This document shows, piece after piece, positions 11,517 to 20,210 of a stretch of 64,000 nucleotides of DNA. Source of the stretch: Stachybotrys elegans. Lineage: Eukaryota; Ascomycota; Sordariomycetes; Hypocreales; Stachybotryaceae. Every line of letters begins with the position of its first letter. Position 1 is the first letter of the stretch. The notes under the pieces were generated by a model. That model was not told the DNA's origin and made no database searches. It worked only from the letters and a program-made list of their open reading frames with translations. Position numbers and translations under genes: made by a program. The stretch spans positions 434,001-498,000 of the forward strand of contig JAGPNK010000012.1 in assembly GCA_020746835.1 (NCBI GenBank), given 5' to 3'.

Positions 11517-13526
11517 ATGGATTCAATCTGCCGCTCTTGCCTCGCCATCGATTTTCCAAGAATCCTGGAAGAAACAGATCGCTTGGGCCGGTGTCGTGGT
11601 CCACAGAAAACCGATCCTCCCTATTGGGAAGATCATGGTGGCATTAATTATTGGCACGAAAGCCGTGGCTTCAAGTGTTTGGACGTGGATGTCCTCCACC
11701 CAAGTCCCAACTGTCGCATGTGCAGACTACTCGAGTCGACGCGGCAAAGCAATCACCCTGCACCCTACCCTCGAGATATCTACTTCTCTCCCTGCCACAT
11801 TGGCGGGTGGGATCCCTCGGCTGCTAGTGAACATGGGTTTTGCAAGATATCAATGGGGTATGAGCGCCATACATGGGGCGGTGCAGCATGCCTACCAAAA
11901 GGTCGACGAGGACTGGGTTTACCAGAAATAGTTTCAGATACCTTCTTGCCTTCCAAAGCTCTACTGTGGCTAGAGGACTGCAGGAGGAACCATGGCGCTC
12001 ACTGCAATAGCCGCGCGGACCCGATACCTGACATGAAGGTCATCGATTGCCATAACCTTGTCGTGGTACCGGCCAAGCCAGGAGTATCTTGGGCAGCGCT
12101 GAGTTATGTATGGGGGGATGAGATACCAATCATACCCCCTGGTTCCTCCGACCTGGACTTGAGGGACATACCGGCAACAGTACAGCATGCTATAGAGGTT
12201 GCAAAAAGCCTTGGCTTCATCTATCTATGGGTAGATCGATACTGCATAGATCATCAGGATGGAGCCCACAAGGCAACCCAAATCTCAAGGATGGATGCCA
12301 TCTACCGTGGTGCAGATCTGACCATAGTCGCCGCCACAGGAAGCGAGCCAACTCATGGACTCCCCGGGGTGGGAGATAAGCGGCGCAAGAGGCAGCAGCA
12401 AGTCGTTGAGCTCGACTCGTGCATCGTCTTTAGCCAGCTGCCCGATCCGCTCGATGAGATACGTGAGTCGAAGTGGTCGACCAGAGGATGGACCTTCCAA
12501 GAAGCGGCACTTTCGCGACGACGGCTATTCTTCACCGAGCATCAGACAGTGTTTGAGTGCTGCGAGAAAAGCTGGGCCGAGGGCGTTGGGGGGTTGGAGT
12601 ATGTTGGCACCCCAGCTCCGGCCTACGAGAATCAATCGCCAAACTTGTTTCGCTGGTTTCGGAAATTGCCCGCAATGCAGGATTCCGAACAAGTGTATCT
12701 GCTTGAGCCCAGTGCTTATCCTAATATTGACCCGATTGGCTACGCTATTAAACAATATTCTATGCGGAATTTGACGTTGGACAGCGACTCGGTCAACGCC
12801 TTTGCCGGCATATTGGGACACTTCCGGAGTTTGCAGCCGCAAATCTCCCATATCTTTGGAATTCCTTATCTGAAAACGTCCTCCCCTTTGGATCTCGTCT
12901 ATTACCTGTCGTGGTCACACGAATGGGGCACGTCCTGGCGTCGGCGCTCCTGCTTTCCTTCTTGGACGTGGGCTGGCTGGGCTGGAGAGGTTGCTTGGGA
13001 GTGCAGCTGCGGGGAGACCGGCATCGATGCCCCTCGAAAGGCCGCAGGGACCCGAGTAAGACGGCTTTGGTTCGAGAAGGACGGCCGTGTGCTCCCCATG
13101 CATCAACTTGACATGTCCGACTTGGCCGGTCATGCACTGAGCGCGCTGAGCATTACCCTTTGCTTGGAAGTTCATGTCCTACCTCCGTCCATGTTCTCGC
13201 TCAAGACCCGCCCACCGTTATACGATACTCTACAGGTAGGCAACTTGGGTGTTTCGAGTTGTAGTTTGCCACCGGGCTGTGACTTTGCACTACTGATCGA
13301 GCTCGTTGGCAATGGGAAATGGAGCTGCATTCTGTTGAGGTGCTTTGGGAAAGGATTTACTAAGGGGGGCCCTTACTACTCACTGCATGATTTCGGGAAT
13401 TTCGTGATGGTTGTTGAGCGGCTGGATGGCGGTTTGGCTCAACGTGTCGGGTCTTTGGTTCTCCTAGAAGAAGCAGACCCATTTGATCATGATAGCTTGC
13501 CTTGGGAAACCATAAGGATTGTTTAA
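11517..13526 (+). CDS. HET-domain (heterokaryon incompatibility) protein
   Basis: Member of the HET family, which in fungi triggers incompatibility or programmed cell death after non-self recognition, though most paralogues are uncharacterised. Intronless, 669 residues, starting at MDSICRSCLA; an upstream in-frame extension would need GTG. The N-terminal part has cysteine pairs (CRSC, CRMC). The HET domain spans about residues 192-345 with the hallmark blocks ALSYVWGD, YLWVDRYCIDHQD, MDAIYRGADLTIVAA and WSTRGWTFQEA. The rest includes the frequent second block WRRRSCFPSWTWAGW. Its 3' end faces the SDR gene across 112 bp. Domain call is firm; a role in vegetative incompatibility is not shown. 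Confidence 0.93.
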   Translation: MDSICRSCLAIDFPRILEETDRLGRCRGPQKTDPPYWEDHGGINYWHESRGFKCLDVDVLHPSPNCRMCRLLESTRQSNHPAPYPRDIYFSPCHIGGWDPSAASEHGFCKISMGYERHTWGGAACLPKGRRGLGLPEIVSDTFLPSKALLWLEDCRRNHGAHCNSRADPIPDMKVIDCHNLVVVPAKPGVSWAALSYVWGDEIPIIPPGSSDLDLRDIPATVQHAIEVAKSLGFIYLWVDRYCIDHQDGAHKATQISRMDAIYRGADLTIVAATGSEPTHGLPGVGDKRRKRQQQVVELDSCIVFSQLPDPLDEIRESKWSTRGWTFQEAALSRRRLFFTEHQTVFECCEKSWAEGVGGLEYVGTPAPAYENQSPNLFRWFRKLPAMQDSEQVYLLEPSAYPNIDPIGYAIKQYSMRNLTLDSDSVNAFAGILGHFRSLQPQISHIFGIPYLKTSSPLDLVYYLSWSHEWGTSWRRRSCFPSWTWAGWAGEVAWECSCGETGIDAPRKAAGTRVRRLWFEKDGRVLPMHQLDMSDLAGHALSALSITLCLEVHVLPPSMFSLKTRPPLYDTLQVGNLGVSSCSLPPGCDFALLIELVGNGKWSCILLRCFGKGFTKGGPYYSLHDFGNFVMVVERLDGGLAQRVGSLVLLEEADPFDHDSLPWETIRIV

Positions 13527-13638
13527 ACTAATCCATCAAAATAAGAAGCCGTTCTACACAACGACCTGCATTGCATTTAATCCGCAAACACTCCCATTCA
13601 TCTACACTAATCCTAAATAATATAAGCACCCGGTTATC

Positions 13639-14751
13639 TTACAGCCACTGCTTGCTTCCCTTGTGGGAGATGAAAGCGCCGCCGTGTCCCTTCTCAATGC
13701 TGGAGTTGTGGATGACAGATAGGACAGCAGTTGCAGACTCGTCAACCGTAATCGGACCATTGAAGTCGGGGGCATACGACTTAAACGCCGCAATCATACC
13801 AGCGTACATTTCCAGCTCTTCGGGAGTTGCTGAAGCACTCGTGTTAAAATGGAATTTTCTCTCTTAGGACTGCAACCACGGAAGGAATGCTTACCAGGCT
13901 TGTGGCTCGTTTGGACGAAGCCCGGGCTGATGCTCATAAACAGGATGCCCTCCTTGCGATACTCGGCGTCGAACTTGGCCACGACGGCGTTTGCAGCAGC
14001 CTTGGTCATTGAGTAGATGGGACCGTTTGTCACTTGGAAACGAGAAATCATGTCAATATCCGCCATTCCCGACGAGATTTGGATGACCTTTTTGACCTGG
14101 CCCTTGCGGAGCAGGGGCAGATACAGCAAGAACAGATGCACGTTGGCGGTGACGTTGAGCTGCATCAGTTCAGACGTCTCGCTCTCCCATTTTTCCGGGT
14201 TCTCTGCACTGCAGCGCGAGTTTGTCAGTTTCGATCCTCTACCAACTCGTTTGGCCAGGGAATTGTAGCCGTGTATTAAAGCAAAGTGCTTGAGGCCGAG
14301 AACAGGATGGCACCTACAAGTAGCTGATGGGAATATCACTACCCGTCGCAGCGGCATTTGCAATAATGTAGTCAATACTGCCTCCCGTAATCTCCGAGAC
14401 CTGCGGGACGGTTTTCTGCAAGACGTAGTGTCAGCGCCAATTGTTTGTTGCGGTAGTGCTGCATGGTGGGCGGAAGGTAGAGATAAATAAATACCTTGAG
14501 TGACTCGTAGTTGGTAATCTGAGCCTCGACAATGTGAATATTGGTGCGTCCCGGAAGCTCCTCGGCCACCTTCTTTTCGGTAGCGGCCTTGTCGCGGACG
14601 ATGCCAATGACGGTGTTGGCGGAGTCGTTGGAGATGTGGCGGAGATAGCCAAACTGTCACGCAGTGTCAGTAGGAGACGTGACTCGGGATATCGAGAGGT
14701 GCCACGTACGCCGATTCCACGGTTGGCGCCGGTGACGAGATAAGAAGGCAT
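13639..14751 (-). CDS. Short-chain dehydrogenase/reductase (SDR)
   Basis: NAD(P)-dependent oxidoreductase of the classical SDR fold, in the group annotated as C-factor or ketoreductase-like; substrate unknown. Five exons: 14751-14710, 14653-14495, 14415-14318, 14208-13895, 13829-13639, giving 267 residues. The dinucleotide motif TGANRGIG is at 7-14 and spans the end of the 42-nt first exon; IIANAA (the NNAG equivalent) follows; the catalytic residues are Ser in ISSGMA near 146 and YSMTK with Tyr165 and Lys169. The third intron acceptor was chosen among three nearby AGs because only the first restores AENPEKWE in frame. Divergently transcribed from the Zn2Cys6 regulator, so co-regulation is possible. 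Confidence 0.88.
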
Positions 14752-14873
14752 GGTTGGAGATTGTGGGTGGGTTATTGGTTGTTTGGTATGAGTGGATTGG
14801 ATTGTATTGAAGTTGTGTCTAAGCGACTTGGTGTAGAAGGTATCAACTCAAGGCATCACGGGCAAGGCGGGCA

Positions 14874-14879
14874 TTTATA
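14874..14879 (-). promoter_or_regulatory. TATA-like box of the SDR gene
   Basis: TATAAA on the minus strand about 125 bp before the SDR start codon, within the 575 bp region shared with the divergent regulator gene. Confidence 0.4.
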
Positions 14880-15326
14880 GACAATACCATAGAAGGTTCA
14901 AGATTGAGTTTCAGAGTCGAAAAGAACGATTGCTAATCCAGCTTCATCATCATGCTCAATAAAGTCTCCATGCCGCCCTCGATGCGCAAAAAGTTGCCTG
15001 TAGCTGATGAAGTTGTGCGCCTTAATAATAGCCACTATCAAGTCTCGAGCGGTTCCACGGCTTCCAAAAGAGGCAACCCCAGATCAGCCCACCCACTAAC
15101 CTTGTTGCGTCGTAGCGCAGTTCGCAGAAAGTTGCTTCAGCACAGTGCCAGAATCTCCAGTCCCCATACAACTAGTCTATACTCATACTGTATGGATCAT
15201 CGTCATTGTCGATATGTCAGCCATCAGCTCATACATTGGTATAGGAGAGAGAGCATCTTTTTGCGAAGGACGGGCGCGGGCAATCACCATTAATACACCT
15301 GTTCGACGAGTCAAAGTCGTCACTAC

Positions 15327-17066
15327 ATGATGCAAGAAACTGCGAAGCTCCCTACCCGCAACGCCCGGCCGCGGCCCCCTCTCCCCAACAAGCGATGCTG
15401 GACATGCATAGGTACAGTACATTCTCCACGCGAGCCCCCTTCACTTGTGGCGTCTCTTCTGATAGCAGTTTACACGTAGATCGAAAGATCCGCTGCGACC
15501 GACACCTGCCCGTCTGCTCCAACTGCATCCGGTCCGGTAGGGTCTGCCAAGGCTACGGCGTACGGCTGTCCTGGCCCCGGGAGGATGATGGGAAACGCTT
15601 CATTGTGCATCCAGTGGCCGATTCACACGGCAGCAAGAGCCGCTTGGGACGGTCAAAAGAAGTATACATGGTTCACACCACCAGCCAAGACGTGCAGCTC
15701 TACTATTGCTTGACCTCGCCCGGACACACCAAGTACCCCGTCCACAAACCCATATTATGGCCTTTACATCACCTTTCTACAGAAAAGAAGAGCTTGTTCC
15801 AGTACTGTAAGTCCTTCGCCCCATCTTTCTCCTCAACTTATATCCAGAGCCACACACACTAACACCACCTCCCAACGTCAAGTCCAAACCGTCATAGCAC
15901 CAACATTGAGCACACTGAGCGACAGGCCGCTCGGCCCCGTCCTCGTCAGGATCGCCCTGTCGGCCAACTCACCATCTGGCCTTGCCGTCCAGCAAGCCGT
16001 GCTGGCGTTTGCATCCCTGCACCGCTACGGGCCTCAGGTCAATGCAGTAGAGCTGAAGCTGTCCTGCCTGAGGGCACTCAGTGCTGCAACCAGTCAGGAC
16101 ATGGAGCCCCGGGACATCATCCATCATGTAGCTGCAGGGATGCTCCTCTGCAAGTTCGAGGTATACATCCCGCTCCTTTTTTACCGGGAATAATGGACCC
16201 CTACTGATATGCGTCCTCAGATTCTGCAGCACTTTGCACCCCATCGGGTCCTCACAAACGACTGGATCTGGTACATCTCAGGAGCCAAGAAGCTCATCAA
16301 CAGCACCCCAATAGACACATTCGACCAAGAGGGTGACCTCCTCGCCCTCATTGAATCAGTCAGCTACCATGAGTCACTCTATTCCTTCTCGCGGTCCCAC
16401 TGGCAACCACGTCAGCAAGTCGATGCATCCGACGCGGAGCTACCATTCGACGCCATGAAGAGAGTTCTACAGCCCAAAGCCAAAGCTCTGACCCAGCAGC
16501 AGGCGCTCAGGATGATCGTACAGATATGCAGCACGCTCCGCCCTCCCTCTGACCCCCTCGCGCAGACCGACGAGTACAAGGGCAGGGTCAAGCGCCTCGG
16601 CGAGCAGGCCGAGCGCGAGTGGGCAGCGGCCTACGTCCCAGACGCCGTCCTCGCCACCGCCAGCACGCATAACCGCGGGCCCGTCGTCCGCGAGCTCTAC
16701 CACCTCGCCGCGCTCATCTACCTCGGCCGCGCCGCGGGGCCCTACCTTGTCGACGCGGACCGCATCACCCCCTGGGTCCGCCGGGGCTTCCGACTGCTCG
16801 GCGCGCTCGAGACGTGCGACCGCACGATGCTCCTGGCCGTCATCGGAGGCGAGGCCCGCACCGACGAGGAGCGCATGGCCATTATAGATATACTCGCGGC
16901 CACCGAGACGAGCCACCCCGTCCGCATGAAGGACTGTATATGGAACTTGATGCACGCGCTTTGGAGCCACGATGATCTGCACGCTGAGAAGGATCTGCCC
17001 GTGGATTACAGGGAGAAGTTTACCAGCATAGTGAGCATGTTCCCTCTCCTGCCGCCTTTCGAGTAG
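15327..17066 (+). CDS. Zn2Cys6 (Gal4-type) transcription factor
   Basis: Fungus-specific DNA-binding regulator. Four exons: 15327-15411, 15480-15806, 15883-16160, 16221-17066; 511 residues. The first intron splits the zinc cluster: CWTC on exon 1 joins to DRKIRCDRHLPVCSNC and IRSGRVC on exon 2, giving the six cysteines with C-x2-C-x6-C-x6-C-x2-C-x6-C spacing. The rest has the layout of a fungal-specific regulatory domain with many predicted helices (for example LYHLAALIYLGRAAGPYL). It is divergent from the SDR gene across 575 bp, an arrangement often seen for local regulators. The stop codon lies in a perfect 16-bp tandem duplication. Targets unknown. Confidence 0.92.
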
Positions 17067-17086
17067 AAGGCCTTTCGAGTAGAAGG
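17055..17086 (+). repeat. Perfect 16-bp tandem duplication over the stop codon
   Basis: CCTTTCGAGTAGAAGG occurs twice head to tail; the first copy holds the stop codon of the Zn2Cys6 gene (Phe-Glu-stop). Confidence 0.95.
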
Positions 17087-17276
17087 AGGATGCAAAAGGG
17101 TTCTCCATGTATGCCTAATAGACGATTCATGACCATCTTCTTGCCTGGTGCAGTCAATCCATTCTCATTAGAGCCTGTATGAATGATCCACAATCTATCC
17201 CATCTAAAAACAACACGCCATGCTTTTTCCAACCCAAAAGAACGCCATAGAGCCGAGCCCAAACCCCCCCCTCCCC

Positions 17277-18045
17277 TTAGTCCTCGAAGCCATCCCAGCT
17301 GCCCTCATCCTCATCCTTGCCCTCCTCGCCCTCCTCCTTGGCCACCCACGGCAGCCTCTCGTCCTCGTAGCTGTCGCGCGCGCGCTCCCGCACCGTCGGC
17401 ACGGGGCACGTCCGCAGCGCCTCGACCATGTCGCCGAGCGGGCGCACCAGCCCCTTGTCCTCGCCGAGCAGCTTCTCGCGCTCCAGCTCGTCGACCCAGA
17501 TGTCCAGCGCGTGCAGCCTCAGCCCCACGGGCACCTTGCGCAGGTCGCACTCGGCGTCGAAGCACCAGTCCCGCAGCACGGCCAGCACGTCGGGCGCGGC
17601 GCCGGCGTGGTCCGCCGCCCAGCGCAGCTGCGCCGCCAGCGACCGGCGCACGAGCAGCAGGAACTTCTCCATGCGCAGCACGTCAATGTCCGTCCACTGC
17701 AGCGACATGATGCCCCAGAAGCCGCGCATCCACGGCACCGCCGTCGCGGCCGGCAGCTCGTGCACGAGGTTGGCCAGCTCGCGGGCCAGCGCCTGCTGCG
17801 GCAGCGGGCGGTCCGTCATCCACAGCGCATAGTACAGTCCCTTCCAGAGCTTGAGGGCGTCTGTCTCACTCATCTCCTTTCGCGAGCCGATGAACGTCTT
17901 GAGCGAGTCGATCGAGGCGGTTCGGAGTTTGCGATCTAGGAGCCGTGTCAGTAGGGGGGAATTGTGGTGTCGATGGGGGGTGCAGAGGCCTACCGCTTGA
18001 AGCGAGGTTCCTTATAAAAGGCATTTGTGAAGCTTCGCCGGCCAT
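17277..18045 (-). CDS. RRP1: Ribosomal RNA processing protein 1 (Nop52/RRP1 family)
   Basis: Nucleolar protein needed for processing of pre-rRNA toward the large subunit in yeast. Two exons (18045-17994 and 17935-17277) give 236 residues. The join rebuilds the family N-terminus PFIRNLASSDRKLRTASI, followed by the conserved LWKGLYYALWMTDRPLPQQ and FWGIMSLQWTDIDVLRMEKF helices. The C-terminus is acidic (EEGEEGKDEDEGSWDGFED). The protein is at the short end for the family, lacking the long basic tail of animal homologues. It runs convergent with the Zn2Cys6 gene and divergent from the E2 gene. An AAAAATTTT element lies about 290 bp upstream (18335-18343). Confidence 0.9.
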
Positions 18046-18967
18046 TTTTGGTATGTGTGCGAGCGCAATGGGGCTCGAGATTGTCAGGGGAAATGGTGGT
18101 TTGGTAGGAATTGGCTGCGATAAGTTTTTGGCGGCTGTCTGTAGCGGTTGAAATTTTGGCCCAAAAAATCAAGGTGAGCTCGGTGAGGACCCCTCATGTG
18201 GGGCCATCTCACCGGGCCATCGTTCAGTTATCGATAAGAACAACTCACCATTAACAGGTATGGAATGTCGCTCGACATACAAAGATATTCTTGAACTGAT
18301 TGCGCAGCTTTACGGTTCCGATATGAGCATTGCCAAAAATTTTGCTTGATTCCTCAGGCGCTGCATCCCAGAGCTCTACAGAAACAGAAAGAGTTGCCAT
18401 GGAAAATTTCCAGCAGTTCACACTGAATAGACATCCAAAGTAGCCGTCTCATTTGTTCACACAGATATGCTTGCCTTCGCACTATGCGTTGCAAAGGCTC
18501 GTACGATACCTTGGCGACACGAGACATGCCTCGGTCTGTTTTCGGTGAGCGTTGGATGGCGGGGTTCACCGATCGCCGCCTTTTATGCCTAGGCAGCATA
18601 CCATCCATGACTCAAACCTTACTTGCTCGCTCGATCACATTTTATCTGGACAAGCCTATACAAACCCCAGCATCTCCGCCAAAGATTCCATCAAGGTCGT
18701 TTTTTTATCCTTCTTTTCTTTCCCGTCACTCACTCACCCAAACACCTTTCGCCTAGCTCCCTTTCCTTACAGTATACCTGCTGTCCCCGCTAAAAATCCG
18801 CCCCCCACCTTCGTCATACTGCCTAAGCTGCAAGCTCCCATCAACTTCACTTTCCCAACCATTTTGCACCACCTCAGCCAGCTGCCAAAGAGCCATCATA
18901 ACCCTCGCAAGCAGTCGCAGACACGCAGTATTTCTCTCTGCCTAGTATCTGAGCCCCTTGCTTCATC
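18046..18967. other. Divergent intergenic region between RRP1 and the E2 gene
   Basis: 922 bp with no gene. It contains AAAAATTTT at 18335-18343, matching the RRPE core known from ribosome-biogenesis promoters of yeasts and filamentous fungi, and a CT-rich leader just before the E2 start codon. Confidence 0.5.
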
Positions 18968-19514
18968 ATGTCGACCAAGCGCATCGCCAAAGTACGAGCC
19001 TCTTCCCTCCTCCCACCCTCCAACCCCCGTTAACATTTCTTCCCTCCAGGAATATCAAGACATCTCGCAGTCTCCCCCCTCGGGATTCACCGTGAACCTC
19101 GCCTCCGAAGCCTCCATCTACACCTGGAACATCGTCCTCGCGCCCCCCCAATCCTCAGTCTACGCGCCCGGCCGCTACGGCATCCAGCTCGTCCTCCCCA
19201 CCGACTACCCCTTCAAGCCTCCCGTCGTCAAGTTCGTCACCCGCATCTACCACCCAAACGTCACAAACGACTCTCTCGGCAATGTCTGCCTCGGCCTCCT
19301 CAAGTCAGACGTCTGGAAGCCTAGCACCCGCATCATCGCCGTCCTCGACGCCCTCTACAACCTGCTCATCGAGCCACAGCCCGACGACCCCCTCGAGGAG
19401 AGAATCGCAGACGAGTACCGCAACAACAAAGCTTCCTTCGAGACCACGGCTAAGCAGCATGTCAATCGCTATGCCCTGGCAGAACCTGTCTTCCCTGCCC
19501 CCGGCGCTGCGTAG
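18968..19514 (+). CDS. Ubiquitin-conjugating enzyme E2
   Basis: Transfers ubiquitin from E1 to E3 or substrate. Two exons, a 24-nt first exon (MSTKRIAK) and 19050-19514; 162 residues. The UBC fold is complete: PYPF-type region TDYPFKPPVVKF, HPN motif at 76-78 (YHPNV) and active-site Cys88 in GNVCLGLL. The block DVWKPSTRI and EPQPDDPLEERIADEY resembles the UBE2L3-like subgroup more than UBC4/5, so I leave the subfamily open. The residue two after the active Cys is Gly where many E2s have Asp or Pro. Upstream open sequence in the same frame is leader plus intron and is not coding. Confidence 0.92.
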
Positions 19515-20210
19515 TTTCACAGCTACTACTTTGACCCGTCTAATTCATACTGTCATTGCGTAGAGAGCTCCCCAGTCATCATGTATATATTCCAGGGTAC
19601 GATTTGCCCCAGCATCATGTGTTAATCGTCTGCAATTCTTAGAACAGATCTTTTCTATTCTTATAACCCCAATTACTCCCACCGGCCTCTATCCAAATTC
19701 GTTCAGAGGCGACCAAATGAGAAAGGAAAGTCTTTTTTTACATGCTCCGGTCCTTCCATCTAGTGTAAATGCTTGTTCTCCGGTCTTTTTATGATCCCCG
19801 ACCCCCATCATGTCCTTCTACCAAACCTCATCTGAAACTTGCATCCCGGGGAGGTATCCATCTTTGTGTCGTGGTATGAAGCCGTTATCATGATCAAAGG
19901 AAATATGGACGTACAAACACTCCAAACATGATCCTTCCTCCTCTAATATGCTGTGAAAGAAACAAGTGTGCCAGGGACTCATCTGGGTTGACTTAAGGAA
20001 ATAGTTGTGTGCATGGATGCTACAGCCGCTGTTATCCGTCATCGCGGTTGTGTGATAGAAAAAGGAAAAAGAAGAGAGAGAAGCAGCCGCAATGCATTCA
20101 TAGTGCACCTGCACTTTGTTGTCCTTCCGTGTGTTCCTCAACGCCGTTCAAACAGTTGATTTAAAGAAAAAAAGGCCGTGGTTGGCCGATGTGAGGCGTG
20201 TCGAGGCTCC
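19515..20210. other. Convergent 3' region between E2 and TBC genes
   Basis: About 700 bp of untranslated and intergenic sequence with pyrimidine-rich and AT-rich segments; no gene seen. Confidence 0.6.

Noticed and set aside
18552..18967. Upstream in-frame extension of the E2 gene
   Set aside because: Reads through the leader and first intron; the 24-nt exon MSTKRIAK matches the E2 N-terminus and splices correctly.
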